From contig NC_020520.1 of NCBI RefSeq assembly GCF_000348785.1, positions 3,224,001-3,288,000 of the forward strand: 64,000 bases of DNA. The letters are read 5' to 3'. This stretch comes from Ilumatobacter coccineus YM16-304. Its GTDB lineage: Bacteria; Actinomycetota; Acidimicrobiia; Acidimicrobiales; Ilumatobacteraceae. Numbering within the stretch: position 1 is the first letter of the stretch; each line of letters starts with the position of its first letter. Shown here piece after piece: positions 35,300-44,519 of the stretch. Made by a program: the position numbers and the translations under genes. The notes beneath the pieces are model-generated. The model was not told the DNA's origin, did not search any database, and was given only the letters and a program-made list of their open reading frames with translations.

Positions 35300-35602
35300 T
35301 CAGTCGGGGTCGTTCTTCGCTGCTGCGGCGGTGCGGGCTCGGCGTTCGGTCGGGCTGAGTCGGAGGCCGGCACCGCGCAGCCGGCGCAGCAGTTCGCGAC
35401 TCTCCACTTCCACGGCGCCCGCGGCGATCATGTCGGGCCGGTACTCCTGGGGAATGTCGTAGTGGTCGCCTTGGAAGCCACGTCGCGGGATGCCCAGGCC
35501 GTCGGCGAACGCGATGAGTTCGTCGTACGACACGTCGCTCACCATGTGGCACCACTTGCGTCCGTCGAACCACCAGCGAGCTTCGTCGATCAAGATCGTC
35601 AC
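35300..35602 (-). CDS. DUF4031-domain protein
   Basis: 100 residues from GTG 35602 (VTILIDEARWWFDGRKWCHM). The conserved DUF4031 pattern is visible: W-DGRKWCHMVSD, DELIAFADGLGIPRRGFQ, GDHYDIP. These small proteins of actinobacteria and proteobacteria have no established function. A longer frame upstream would overlap the HD gene on the other strand. The starts of this gene and the HD gene are 42 bases apart, so they share a divergent promoter region. Confidence 0.82.
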   Translation of the reverse strand: MTILIDEARWWFDGRKWCHMVSDVSYDELIAFADGLGIPRRGFQGDHYDIPQEYRPDMIAAGAVEVESRELLRRLRGAGLRLSPTERRARTAAAAKNDPD

Positions 35603-35643
35603 CCGTCGATCATGCCAGCGGCCCGATCCTGAGGCACACTCGC

Positions 35644-36267
35644 ATGGTGAGCGAACATCTTCTCGAACTCGAGGTGGCGTGGCAGCAGCACGTCGGCTCC
35701 GACATGCAACTGTTCGAACGCTTGATGGGCCGACATCGTGAGAAGCACCGGAAGTACCACACGGCTCAGCACGTGTCGTGGGTGGTTCGCCACGTCGACG
35801 AACTCGCTGCCGACGAGTCGCCGGACGATCTCGGCGCCATCGTTGCCGCCGCGTTGTATCACGATGCGATCTACGAGCCGGCCTCACCGGCCAACGAGCG
35901 GGCGAGTGCCCGATTGGCTCGTCGAGACCTCGCCGCGCTCGGCTGGGACGACGAGCGCGTGTCGGCGGTGTCCGACATGATCGAGGGGACGAAGCACCAT
36001 CTCGACCCGGCCGACACCGACACCGCGATCCTGTTCGACGCCGACCTCGCGGTCCTCGCAGCCGACCCGGCGTCGTACGGCGACTACACGCGCGGAGTCC
36101 GAGCGGAGTATCGACACGTCGACGACGACGATTGGGTCACCGGGCGAATCGCCGTGCTCGACGGGTTCCTCGACCGACCGAGCATCTATGCGACGGCGTC
36201 GGGCCGCGAGCGGTGGGAAGATCGTGCCCGAGCGAACCTTGCTGCCGAACTCGCCACGCTGCGCTGA
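35644..36267 (+). CDS. HD-domain metal-dependent phosphohydrolase-like protein
   Basis: 207 residues from ATG 35644. HD-superfamily signature: RKYHTAQHVSWVVRHVDEL (first His), AAALYHDAIYEP (HD pair) and later AILFDADLAVLAAD with the distal Asp. This variant (predicted metal-dependent HD phosphohydrolase) is widespread and its substrates, probably nucleotides or phosphate monoesters, are not known. It converges with the MFS gene with no spacer: the two stops abut at 36267/36268. Confidence 0.85.
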   Translation: MVSEHLLELEVAWQQHVGSDMQLFERLMGRHREKHRKYHTAQHVSWVVRHVDELAADESPDDLGAIVAAALYHDAIYEPASPANERASARLARRDLAALGWDDERVSAVSDMIEGTKHHLDPADTDTAILFDADLAVLAADPASYGDYTRGVRAEYRHVDDDDWVTGRIAVLDGFLDRPSIYATASGRERWEDRARANLAAELATLR

Positions 36268-37689
36268 TCAGCCGGCGGGCAACGACCCGGGCGGCTGGGC
36301 GGCCCGGCTGTCGATCTCGGCATCGCTGCCGGCGCGTTCGAGCAGCACGTAGGCCATCGATGCTGTGACGGCGACGATTCCCATGAGCGCCATCGCGTAG
36401 CGGAGACCGATCGCCTCGGCGAGCAGCCCGAGCGGAAGTGCGGCGATGCCGAATCCGGCAAAGCTGAGCATCAGCAGCGACTGCACGCGGCCCTGGTGCG
36501 AGTCTTCGGTCATCGCCAACGCGATCGTGTTCGACAGCGACTGGTACCCGGCTGCGCCTGCGCCGACGAACGACACGGCGAGCACGGCCAGCGCGAAGAC
36601 CGGGGCCACCGACAACGCCACGACCGCGCCGCCGAAGCAGACGCCCGAGATGATCATGAGGCGCCGGGCGTGCGGACCGTCGGCGTGGCGGGCGAGGAGG
36701 AACGACACCGCGATCGCTCCGACGGCGCTCCCCGACATCAGCAGGCCGACGAAGCCGTCGGACAGTTCGAACACGTCCTTGACGAGTGCCGGGATGAAGG
36801 CGACGTAGTTGAAGCCGAACATGATGACGAAGAACGAGCTGATGATGAGACGGCGCAGTGGCGGGTCGGCCTTGACGTAGCGAACGCCGTTGGCGATCTC
36901 GGTGAACGGCCCCGAGGTCGACGTCGACACCACGACCTCGCCTTCCGGGCATCGCATCAGGAAGAGCAGCGAGAGGATCGAGAACATCGCGCTGACGAGG
37001 TAGGCGCCACCGATCCCGAAGAAGGCGATGCCGGCGAGCATGCCGGCGAATGCCGGGGCGAACACTCTGGTGCCGTTGAGGCTGAGCATCGACAGGGTGA
37101 TGGCGTTGCCGAGTTGGTCACGTCCGACGAGCTTGGCGGCGAAGGCGATGCGGGCCGGGCCGTAGAACCCGAACGCCGTGCCGGTGGCGACGGCGGCGAC
37201 GATGAGCATCCACAACTGGGCGATGTCGGCGACGACCACGACACCCATGCCGGTCGCTCCGGCCACGAGCACCACCTGGCTGCCCATCAGCACCTTGCGA
37301 TTCGGGAGGCGGTCGGCAGCGACTCCGCCGAGTGGCGTGGCGATCAGCATCGACACGCCGAAGAACAGATAGACGAGTCCGAGCGCACCTTCACGCTCGG
37401 TGAGGTCCCAGGCCAGGATGCCTCTGAGCAGGAACTGCATCTGCACTGCCATGAACGAGAACGTTCCGGCCCACCACAGCATGCGGTAGCTGTGGATCGA
37501 CAACGACGAGAACGCGCTGGTGACCTCGACGGGTCCGTCAGCGACGGCGTCGGCGACCGCGCCGGCCTGCGTGGCCGGGTCGGGATCGACGTCGACGTTC
37601 GCAGTCGGCGCGCCGCTTGCAGCGGTTTGCGAACGGGTGCTGCTCTGGCCATCGATGCCGCTGTCGGCAGATGTTTCTCGAGGGGCCAT
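36268..37689 (-). CDS. Major facilitator superfamily transporter
   Basis: 473 residues from ATG 37689. A long hydrophilic N-terminus (about 1-65) precedes twelve membrane segments; GGVAADRLPNRKVLMGSQVV is the MFS loop 2-3 motif. This subgroup (MFS_3/enterobactin exporter-like) usually exports drugs or siderophores. Monocistronic; no regulator adjacent. Substrate unknown. Confidence 0.88.
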   Translation of the reverse strand: MAPRETSADSGIDGQSSTRSQTAASGAPTANVDVDPDPATQAGAVADAVADGPVEVTSAFSSLSIHSYRMLWWAGTFSFMAVQMQFLLRGILAWDLTEREGALGLVYLFFGVSMLIATPLGGVAADRLPNRKVLMGSQVVLVAGATGMGVVVVADIAQLWMLIVAAVATGTAFGFYGPARIAFAAKLVGRDQLGNAITLSMLSLNGTRVFAPAFAGMLAGIAFFGIGGAYLVSAMFSILSLLFLMRCPEGEVVVSTSTSGPFTEIANGVRYVKADPPLRRLIISSFFVIMFGFNYVAFIPALVKDVFELSDGFVGLLMSGSAVGAIAVSFLLARHADGPHARRLMIISGVCFGGAVVALSVAPVFALAVLAVSFVGAGAAGYQSLSNTIALAMTEDSHQGRVQSLLMLSFAGFGIAALPLGLLAEAIGLRYAMALMGIVAVTASMAYVLLERAGSDAEIDSRAAQPPGSLPAG

Positions 37690-37786
37690 CCGACAAGCCT
37701 GCCCGAATCGAGGCGCTGACGAGCGATCGGACGGTGTGGCATGCGTCCCTGCTGAAGCGTCGAACCCGCTGTTGCGGGAGGGTTCG

Positions 37787-37921
37787 TCAGTCGTCGGCGG
37801 AGCGACGTGGCCGCTTGACCGGAATCGGAATGAGTGCCGGTTCGGGCTCGCGCTGACCTGCGATCACCCCGGCGGCGACCGCAGCAGCGGCCCCGACAGC
37901 GACGATGATGGTGATCAACAC
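37787..37921 (-). CDS. Possible 44-residue single-TM protein
   Basis: Short frame from GTG 37921 to TGA 37787. Translation is MLITIIVAVGAAAAVAAGVI then AGQREPEPALIPIPVKRPRR and SADD: one membrane segment and a basic, Pro-rich tail, GC-rich at third positions. This looks like the small membrane proteins often missed in annotation. It lies alone between the MFS start and the HNH gene end. No known family; the ribosome site is weak. Confidence 0.4.
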   Translation of the reverse strand: MLITIIVAVGAAAAVAAGVIAGQREPEPALIPIPVKRPRRSADD

Positions 37922-38032
37922 AACGTTGACCGTACCCCAATCTCGGTGAGTTGAACAGGTCAGCTCCCGAGTTCATCGTTGATTCACACCTCTGAGTGCT
38001 ACCGACCGGGTGTGGAAGGGGTGTCCGCCGCC

Positions 38033-39271
38033 TCAGGCGGCGTTGCGTCTGGGTGGCCCGGTGTTCATGATCTGACCGTCGGGCAACGTGAGCGTGAGCT
38101 CCCGATTCGGCCCGAGTTCCACCACCCAATCGCTGTTGTGGATCTTGGCGTGATGCTTCGAGCACACCGGGAGCAGATTGTCGAGATCGGTGCGGCCCCC
38201 GTTGCGCCACCACACGACGTGGTGGAGCTTGCAGCGGTCGTAGTTGGTGGTGCAGCCGTGGACCGCGCAGGTTGCGTAGAGGGCTCGGAGGGCTCGTCGT
38301 TGTGCCCGGTTGGCGAGGCGGGTGGAGCGTCCGAGGTTCAGGTTGCCGGGGGCATGGAGTACGACTCCGTTGCGGACGACGACTCCGACGACGTCGGCGG
38401 TGGCGGCGAGGTCGGCGAGGATTCGTGCGGGGAGTTCGACGGGGATGTTGAACTCGACCGCAGGCCCGGACGCCGACGATGAGGAAGACGGAGCTGGTGG
38501 CGCGTCGGCGTCGATGACCGCGACGAACTCGGGGCGGCCCGTTGCTGCGGCCCCGCCTCCTCTCTCGATGAGGTGGGCGAGGGCGTGCGCGGCGAGGAAC
38601 TTGTTCTTCTCGACGCCATCGGTCGGGCAGTACTCGGGTGTTTGTTTGGCGAAGAGGGCTTGGGTTGCGGCATCGATTTTGTTGGCGAGACGGAGTCCGG
38701 TGACCGGGTCGAATCGGCCGCGGATGTTCCACATGCCGTCGAGGTCGACCCACGTCGACAGTCGAGTGTTCTTCTTCTGGCGGGTGAGCCGTTCTTCGCC
38801 GTCGTCGGACTGCAGCTTCTTGATCTCCAGGTCGAGCCGCTTGCCGAACTGCTCGATCGTGCCGTGCTCGGCAACACCCGCGAGCTGATCAGCACGGTCC
38901 AAGAACTCGGCGCGCTGCTCGTCGTCGTCGAGCCGCTTCGACCCACGCGTGACCGCATCGACATGGCCGGCGGTGATCGCACCCTCGGCGAGCGAGTCGG
39001 CAAGCGTGGGTGTGGCGGCCAAGGTGTCGGATCGCTCTTTGGTCTTGGTGGCAGCACCGACCGAACATCGATTGGTGTCGGCAATGGTCGCCTCGGGAAA
39101 CGAATCGACCCGTGACAGTTGGGCGACCAGACGCGCCTCGTGCGCATCGGCCCATGCCCGGATGGAGCGCACATCGACCAACGCCGTAGCCACCTGCTCG
39201 CGCTCGGCATGAGCGTCGGCGAGCACCGCAGCCACGTTGGCCACCCGCTTGCCGATCACCGCTGAACTCAT
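38033..39271 (-). CDS. DUF222/HNH endonuclease (13E12-type repeat protein)
   Basis: 412 residues from ATG 39271. An N-terminal DUF222 helical region (about 1-260; RSIRAWADAHEARLVAQL, LAEGAITAGHVDAV) is followed by an HNH domain at about 345-395: CAVHGCTTNYDRCKLHH, then LLPVCSKHHAKIHN, with zinc-binding cysteines and the HH catalytic pair. This multicopy family of actinobacteria (mycobacterial 13E12) is thought to be mobile or repeated in genomes; enzyme activity has rarely been shown. No transposase or inverted repeats flank this copy. Confidence 0.88.
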   Translation of the reverse strand: MSSAVIGKRVANVAAVLADAHAEREQVATALVDVRSIRAWADAHEARLVAQLSRVDSFPEATIADTNRCSVGAATKTKERSDTLAATPTLADSLAEGAITAGHVDAVTRGSKRLDDDEQRAEFLDRADQLAGVAEHGTIEQFGKRLDLEIKKLQSDDGEERLTRQKKNTRLSTWVDLDGMWNIRGRFDPVTGLRLANKIDAATQALFAKQTPEYCPTDGVEKNKFLAAHALAHLIERGGGAAATGRPEFVAVIDADAPPAPSSSSSASGPAVEFNIPVELPARILADLAATADVVGVVVRNGVVLHAPGNLNLGRSTRLANRAQRRALRALYATCAVHGCTTNYDRCKLHHVVWWRNGGRTDLDNLLPVCSKHHAKIHNSDWVVELGPNRELTLTLPDGQIMNTGPPRRNAA

Positions 39272-39483
39272 ACCCCCATCATGACGAAGGGGTGTCACAG
39301 AGTTGAGGGGGCTGCGACCTCCTCGCGAGCGAGCGATCTGCTCAGGCATGGTGTCCGAGACCCATGCTCCAGACCGGCGGTGTGTGTATCTGCTCGAAGG
39401 CACCGGCTCGCCACGGTGGAGCGACGCCCACCCGGCGGCACTCGTCCGTCATCTCTCCTGCGGACCCAAGCTCCGATGGAGGG

Positions 39484-40740
39484 TCACGTCGACTCAGCGG
39501 CGGTGATCGACGTGATGTGTTCGACGACGTCGGCGGAGCCGTCGACCACGGTGACGTAGACGAAGAAGCGGAGGCCGAGTTCGTCGTTCACCTCGCCAGT
39601 CGGAACCGTCACCGTCTCACCCGTCGCGAGCGTGATGGCGACGTTGTCGATGCTCGGCAGGGTCACACCGGCGAGGCGCACGATCGTGGTGACGATTGCC
39701 GCATCTGGATCGGTGGAGTTCTGCGGGATGCCGAGGCCGCCCTGCGAGAGCACGGCGATGCCCGTGTCCAACTCGGGGCCGTCGGCCGAGACATCATCGA
39801 ACGGATCTCGAGCACAACCGCGAGTGGAGAAGACCGTTGGCGACATCGACCAGCACAGGTGATCTCCTACCGCTGCCGCTCGGAGCGACACATCATCGGA
39901 GTCGCCGGCTGCCGCGACCGTGCCATCTACCTGTGCATCGAACGCTCCGGCCGGATGTTGTGCCCGGTCGCCGACCGTGAGCCCGAGCAGGAACTCGTCG
40001 AAGTCGAGCAGGAAGTCGTCGAACAGCGCCGGGTCGGACCCGATGACGGTGACGGCGACTTGGTCGTTGGTATCTGCCCGTGCCGTATAGACGCGGAACA
40101 TTTCTTGGCTCATCTCGACACTCCAACGGACCGGTTCACCGCTCGGGCGGTCGGCGGCGTCGGCCACGACGTCAGGGGCGCTGTATGCCCTCACCGAGCC
40201 GGATGCCTTGCGTGCCGGATTCTCGAACGTCCATCGTTGGCTGCCGTCGCCGATCAACGACGGGGTGATGGTCCATCCGTCGGGCACGACCGAGGGCACG
40301 ACGAGATGCGTGCTGTCGAGCAGTCCCAGGTCACCGAGGGCCGGAGCAGGGAACGACGTCGGGATCGGAATCGTCGTCGTCGCAATGGCGGTCGAGGTGG
40401 TCGAGTCAGGAGTGGACGCGACCGTCGTCGATGGCACGGCACTGTCGGCGGTGTCCGGCACGGTCGCGGCGGGCAACGGCTCCGTGTCGTCGGGCTGCCG
40501 ATTCGCGACGACGTAGGCCGACGCGCCGAGCGCGATCACGACGAGGCTCGCTGCAGCCACGCTGACGAGGGTTCGCCCGGGACGCGACGGCGCTGCCATC
40601 TCGCTCGACGCCGCTGCGTCGAACGCCTTGGCTACCGCACCTTCGGCATCGGCGGGTGAACCGCGTCGCGACAACCGGTCGAGTTCGTCCACGATGCGGT
40701 CGTCACGGTGGTCGGCCGATTTGCCAGTCGTGTCGTCCAT
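39484..40740 (-). CDS. Anti-sigma-factor-like membrane protein
   Basis: 418 residues from ATG 40740. The N-terminus (about 1-55) is cytoplasmic and charged, then one membrane segment (LVSVAAASLVVIALGASAYV), a Thr/Pro linker and an extracellular domain of about 290 residues. I see no zinc HxxxCxxC motif. Its start overlaps the stop of the ECF sigma gene by one base (TGATG), so the two are translated together. By arrangement it should bind the sigma factor in the cytoplasm and respond to an outside signal through the extracellular part; sequence alone does not prove it. Confidence 0.6.
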   Translation of the reverse strand: MDDTTGKSADHRDDRIVDELDRLSRRGSPADAEGAVAKAFDAAASSEMAAPSRPGRTLVSVAAASLVVIALGASAYVVANRQPDDTEPLPAATVPDTADSAVPSTTVASTPDSTTSTAIATTTIPIPTSFPAPALGDLGLLDSTHLVVPSVVPDGWTITPSLIGDGSQRWTFENPARKASGSVRAYSAPDVVADAADRPSGEPVRWSVEMSQEMFRVYTARADTNDQVAVTVIGSDPALFDDFLLDFDEFLLGLTVGDRAQHPAGAFDAQVDGTVAAAGDSDDVSLRAAAVGDHLCWSMSPTVFSTRGCARDPFDDVSADGPELDTGIAVLSQGGLGIPQNSTDPDAAIVTTIVRLAGVTLPSIDNVAITLATGETVTVPTGEVNDELGLRFFVYVTVVDGSADVVEHITSITAAEST

Positions 40741-41234
40741 CAGTCGTCTCCGTTCAATCGACGCAGCGCCCGTCGGGCGCGAGTGGCGATCTGACGCACC
40801 GACGAGGGGCGCAGATCCAGATCCTGAGCGATGGTCTCGAACGAGTCTCCATCGACGTAGTGAGCGAAGAGCACCACGCGCTCCTTCGCCGACAGTTCCG
40901 CGAGGTGAGCGAGGTCCGAGGGATACGAATCGTCGTCGTGCCCCGATACGTCAGCCGACAACGCCCGGATCGCGCTGCGGCGCCGACCGAGCCGGCGCCG
41001 CTCGTTCGATGCGAGGTTCACCATGGCTCGCTTGACGTACGCCGCGGGATACTCGATGCCGTCGAAGCCGCCCGAGCGAAGCACCGCGACGATCGCGTCG
41101 TGGAGCAAGTCGTCCGGGGCCACCTCCGGCGGAGCGGCCACGGCCGCGTAGCGCCGGAGTGCGGGATATGACCGGACGAGCAGCGCCTCGCTGCTGTCGG
41201 GCCTTCGACGTTCGGACACGATTGCCATCATCAT
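40740..41234 (-). CDS. ECF-family RNA polymerase sigma factor
   Basis: 164 residues from ATG 41234 (MMMAIVSERRRPD); ATG 41276 in frame gives 14 more residues and has AAGG 8 bases upstream, so it is a fair alternative. Sigma region 2: LVRSYPALRRYAAVAAPPEV and PDDLLHDAIVAVL. Region 4: LSAKERVVLFAHYVDGDSFE with a helix-turn-helix ending SSVRQIATRARRALRRL. It directs RNA polymerase to stress or envelope promoters and is coupled to the anti-sigma-like gene downstream. Upstream lies a long perfect palindrome. Confidence 0.88.
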   Translation of the reverse strand: MMMAIVSERRRPDSSEALLVRSYPALRRYAAVAAPPEVAPDDLLHDAIVAVLRSGGFDGIEYPAAYVKRAMVNLASNERRRLGRRRSAIRALSADVSGHDDDSYPSDLAHLAELSAKERVVLFAHYVDGDSFETIAQDLDLRPSSVRQIATRARRALRRLNGDD

Positions 41235-41296
41235 CCAGACACCGAACCCGCCCACAACGCGACACGCCGACGACATCACATGACCTTCGAGCGATA

Positions 41297-41339
41297 CAAA
41301 GTTGGTTACATCGCTCCCGGAGCGATGTAACCAACTTTG
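41297..41339. repeat. Perfect 43-nt palindrome, repeat family B
   Basis: Exact 21-base arms, AAAGTTGGTTACATCGCTCC after an initial C, around one C. Unlike family A copies, this one lies between two divergent starts (sigma gene and methyltransferase), so it cannot be a normal terminator for either. It may be an operator, a cruciform or a small mobile repeat. Confidence 0.7.
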
Positions 41340-41453
41340 CGTCGCGCCGCCGCTGCCATCCGCTCGTCGTCGCTCGACTCCTGGCTCGTCCACGTGTGGT
41401 TCCCGATCGGAACTGTCCGCCGAAGGCGTCGGGTAGCTTTCGGTGAGAGGGTC

Positions 41454-42191
41454 ATGGGAGCACAGAACATCTACGACGATCCCGAGTTCCTGGCCGGATA
41501 CGTCACGCTCGACCGGCAGGTACGCGGCCTCGATGGCGCTGCCGAGTGGCCCGAGTTGCGCGACATGGTCGGCGACGTCGGGGGTCGACGTGTGGTCGAC
41601 CTCGGCTGCGGGTTCGGTTGGTTCAGCAGGTGGGCCGCAGCACAGCACGCGGCGTCGGTGCTCGGCTTCGACGTCTCGGCCAAGATGCTCGAACGTGCCG
41701 TCGCCGATTCTCCCGCCACCGTCGAGTACCAGCGCGTCGACCTCGACGAACTCGAGCTCGACGTGACCTCGTGCGACGTCGTGTTCAGCTCGCTCGCACT
41801 GCACTACGTGCGCGACCTCGGCCGCCTGCTGGGCACCATCGCCGGCGCCGTCGCACCCGGCGGGTCGCTCGTCTTCTCGGTCGAGCATCCGATCTACAGC
41901 GCCCCGACGACGCAGCAGTTCGACACGAGCGAGCGCGGCGATCGGATCTGGCCGCTCGACAACTACCTCGTCGAGGGCGAGCGGGTCACCAGTTGGTTCG
42001 TCGACGGCGTCGTCAAGCAGCACCGAACGGTGGCGACCTACGTCAATGCAGTCATCGACGCCGGGTTCTCGATCGACCGCCTCGTCGAGTTCGGTGCCAC
42101 GGCCGCCGAAGCCGCCGCCGACCCCGCCCGCGTCGACGACCGACACCGCCCCTGGTTCCTCCTGCTCCGAGCGACTCGCGCCGGGGCGTGA
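41454..42191 (+). CDS. Class I SAM-dependent methyltransferase
   Basis: 245 residues from ATG 41454 (MGAQNIYDDPEFLAGYVTLD), with GAGAGG just upstream. Rossmann methyltransferase motif I VVDLGCGFGWFSRW, motif II GFDVSAKMLERA, then VEYQRVDLDEL and CDVVFSSLALHYVRDL. The opening IYDDPEFLAGY and VEHPIYSAP pattern matches the UbiE/COQ5-like small-molecule group. Substrate unknown. Followed 66 bases later by DUF3039. Confidence 0.85.
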   Translation: MGAQNIYDDPEFLAGYVTLDRQVRGLDGAAEWPELRDMVGDVGGRRVVDLGCGFGWFSRWAAAQHAASVLGFDVSAKMLERAVADSPATVEYQRVDLDELELDVTSCDVVFSSLALHYVRDLGRLLGTIAGAVAPGGSLVFSVEHPIYSAPTTQQFDTSERGDRIWPLDNYLVEGERVTSWFVDGVVKQHRTVATYVNAVIDAGFSIDRLVEFGATAAEAAADPARVDDRHRPWFLLLRATRAGA

Positions 42192-42257
42192 ACCACGGGA
42201 GCGAACGGTTCCGCGAACACCGTGCGCTCCCCCGCTCTCGGATGGCACACTGGACCA

Positions 42258-42548
42258 ATGACCGATCTCGAAACGATGCCGGTGATCGATCACGATCCCG
42301 TGACCGACGAAGTCACCGAAACCGAAGAGCCCACGTCGGCCCACATCGTCAAGACCGATCCGGGCGAGAACGCTGCGGCCAAGGTCCTCGAAGCGCGCAT
42401 CATGGGCACGCCGATCGAAGCGCTGTGCGGATTCGTCTGGGTGCCGTCGCGCGACCCGAAGCAACTCCCGGTCTGCGAGCAGTGCAAAGCGGTCTACGGC
42501 ATGTACCAGGCGTTCAACGACGGCTTGCGCGACACGCCGAGCGACTGA
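42258..42548 (+). CDS. DUF3039 protein
   Basis: 96 residues from ATG 42258. Typical actinobacterial DUF3039: acidic N-terminus, then HIVKTDPGENAAAKVLEARI, ALCGFVWVPSRDPKQLPVCE and QCKAVYGM. The two cysteine sites (ALCGF and CEQC) could bind zinc. Function unknown; often next to helicase or housekeeping genes in other actinobacteria. Confidence 0.88.
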   Translation: MTDLETMPVIDHDPVTDEVTETEEPTSAHIVKTDPGENAAAKVLEARIMGTPIEALCGFVWVPSRDPKQLPVCEQCKAVYGMYQAFNDGLRDTPSD

Positions 42549-42642
42549 ACGGTCGAGCAGCCGCCGACCGGCGGCCGACCGGCCGACGCTCCGATCGAAC
42601 CCGGCTCGTCGGCCGATCACCGTTTCCGCGACACTCGGGCAC

Positions 42643-42978
42643 ATGATCGTTGTCGCAGGAAACATCTTCATTCCCGCCGAGAAGCGCGCCGCGTGCCTCG
42701 AAGCCACCGCCACGCTGCAGCAGGCCACCCGTGACAAGGAGCCGGGCTGCCTCGCCTACGTGTTCGGTGCCGATCCGTGTCGTGACGACGTGATCGCCGT
42801 CTACGAACTGTGGGAGACCCCGCCCGACCTGGCCGCGCACTTTCTCCACCCCAACTACACCAACATGCGCGCCAAGCTCGGCGAGATGGGCATCACCGGA
42901 GCCGACGTGAAGAAGTACCGCGTCGACGCCGTCGCCCCCGTGTACAACAGCGATCAGATCGCCACCGTCGACTTCTGA
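42643..42978 (+). CDS. Antibiotic-biosynthesis-monooxygenase (ABM) fold protein
   Basis: 111 residues from ATG 42643. The ferredoxin-like ABM pattern is visible: MIVVAGNIFIPAEKRAACLE, KEPGCLAYVFGADPC, VYELWETPPDLAAHFLHPN. These dimeric proteins act as cofactor-free monooxygenases, haem degraders or quinol oxidases (YgiN-like). Which one cannot be told from sequence. Small gene among unrelated plus-strand genes. Confidence 0.82.
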   Translation: MIVVAGNIFIPAEKRAACLEATATLQQATRDKEPGCLAYVFGADPCRDDVIAVYELWETPPDLAAHFLHPNYTNMRAKLGEMGITGADVKKYRVDAVAPVYNSDQIATVDF

Positions 42979-43066
42979 GCACTACCTCCGGAACCTCGCC
43001 GATTCCGACCACGGCGGGCGCAGCGCACCTGTCGACTCGAACGCGCCGCCCGCTACCGTCACCGAC

Positions 43067-43558
43067 GTGACCGAGCTCCGAATCCGGCAGGCCGTCAGGG
43101 CCGTCCTGTTCACTCCCGATGCGTCGGTGCTCCTGTGCCGCTTCGAGTTCCCGACCGGCACGGTCTGGGCGGTGCCCGGTGGCGGGCTCGACCCGGGTGA
43201 AGATCACATCACCGCGCTGCACCGCGAACTCGTCGAGGAGGTGGGGCTGCACGACGTCACGCTCGGCCCGCACATCTGGGATCGCGAGCACATCATCCCG
43301 TTCATCGACGGGCAGTGGGACGGTCAGCGCGATCGCTACTACCTCGTGCCCGTGACCGACCGTTTCGAACCGAGACCAGCGCTGAGCTGGGAGCAACTAC
43401 GCGACGAGCGCCTCCACGAACTGCGCTGGTGGACTCCCGAGCAGATCGACGAAGCCGCGTCGACCGGCACGCGTTTCGCCCCCGGGCGACTCGGTCGACT
43501 CGTCCGTGCCCTCGCCGTCGACGGGCCGCCCACCACGCCGCTCGACACCGGCATCTGA
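43067..43558 (+). CDS. NUDIX hydrolase
   Basis: 163 residues from GTG 43067. The Nudix box GX5EX7REXXEEXGL is complete, starting at GGGLDPGED and ending ELVEEVGL. It hydrolyses nucleoside diphosphates linked to another group; the RQAVRAVLFTPDASVLLCRF start and WAVPGGG are common in MutT-like housecleaning or ADP-ribose-type members. It converges with the thioesterase gene 16 bases downstream. Substrate unknown. Confidence 0.9.
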   Translation: MTELRIRQAVRAVLFTPDASVLLCRFEFPTGTVWAVPGGGLDPGEDHITALHRELVEEVGLHDVTLGPHIWDREHIIPFIDGQWDGQRDRYYLVPVTDRFEPRPALSWEQLRDERLHELRWWTPEQIDEAASTGTRFAPGRLGRLVRALAVDGPPTTPLDTGI

Positions 43559-43574
43559 GCAGCTGACGCCGCGG

Positions 43575-44429
43575 TCAGGCGTTGGCAGGCGGTTGGTGGT
43601 GGCTCGTGCGCAGGATCGCCGACTGCTGTGCGATGCCGAGCGGCCGTCCGTCTTGCGACCAGATCTTCACCGTGCTGTGGCCGACCGACCGATGCAGTCC
43701 GTCGGCGTCGAGTTCGAGCAGCACCCAGTCCGTGGGCGTGGGGTCGACGATGCGCAGCGTGTTGTCGAGGCTGGTGCCACCGAGCGGTCGGCCGAGGCGA
43801 GCGCACACGGCCAACGGCCCGAGGTCGGCGACGTACGCCTGCGTGGCCGCGCTACCGATGTCGGAGTCGACCAGTCGGCACCACATCGCGATGAGACCGG
43901 GTTGCACGTCGCCGTCGCCGAGCGGCGTGTCGAAACGGATCGTGCCGGCGGCCACGCGGCGTTCGAGCGTGGAGAAGAACGAGTCCGGCGGGTCGACGTG
44001 AAACGGCTCGGCGAAGTCAGGGCAGTCGAGCGGTGCCGGCACGTCGGGCATCGTCGAGAACGCCGTCTCGTCGCCGGCCGGGCGCACGTTGTGAGCGGAC
44101 AGCGACGTGAACATCAGCGCACCGTCGACCGTGCCGCTCACCTGCGTCTGGCTCGATGCCCGGCCGGTCACGGCGACGTTGACGTGGAGATCGATGACGT
44201 CGCCGGGTGATGGCGAGCCGAGGAACTGTGTCGTGATCCACTGGAGCGGGCGGCCGGTCGCTCGCTCCGACGCCTCGGCCGATGCGGCGATGCCCGATCC
44301 GCCGTAGAGGAAGCCGAACGGCGTGCACAAACGAGTGGAGGCCGGCATGCGGTAGGTCGTCGCGCCGTCGACGGGTTCGAGGTCGAGCAGATCGAAAGCT
44401 GGAAGATCGGTCGAGAGTTCGTCGGTCAT
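43575..44429 (-). CDS. Acyl-CoA thioesterase, double hot-dog family
   Basis: 284 residues from ATG 44429 (MTDELSTDLPAFDLLD). Two hot-dog halves: RLCTPFGFLYGGSGIAASAE with HxxG-less first half, and ARLGRPLGGTSLDNTLRIVD in the second. Matches the TesB/4HBT_3 thioesterase-like superfamily that frees fatty acids or aromatic acids from CoA. A longer upstream frame includes unlikely Arg-rich sequence. The region upstream holds a small hairpin (44520). Substrate unknown. Confidence 0.75.
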   Translation of the reverse strand: MTDELSTDLPAFDLLDLEPVDGATTYRMPASTRLCTPFGFLYGGSGIAASAEASERATGRPLQWITTQFLGSPSPGDVIDLHVNVAVTGRASSQTQVSGTVDGALMFTSLSAHNVRPAGDETAFSTMPDVPAPLDCPDFAEPFHVDPPDSFFSTLERRVAAGTIRFDTPLGDGDVQPGLIAMWCRLVDSDIGSAATQAYVADLGPLAVCARLGRPLGGTSLDNTLRIVDPTPTDWVLLELDADGLHRSVGHSTVKIWSQDGRPLGIAQQSAILRTSHHQPPANA

Positions 44430-44519
44430 CGCTCGACAGCCTGCCCGCTCGACAGCGCTCGACGGAAATCGCCGACGATGAATTGCTTTGCCGATCGAGC
44501 CGGACCGGACGACGTCGGT

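Noticed and set aside
38033-39271. Mobile element carrying the HNH gene
   Set aside because: The 13E12 family is often repeated, but I found no terminal inverted repeats, target duplication or transposase here.
39272-39483. Possible small plus-strand gene between the HNH and anti-sigma-like genes
   Set aside because: Frames are open but the reading (VYLLEGTGSPRWSDAHPAAL) has no ribosome site and no recognisable pattern.
41235-42737. Long N-terminal extension of the ECF sigma factor
   Set aside because: It crosses the palindrome and lies antisense to the methyltransferase and DUF3039 genes. The sigma factor is complete without it.
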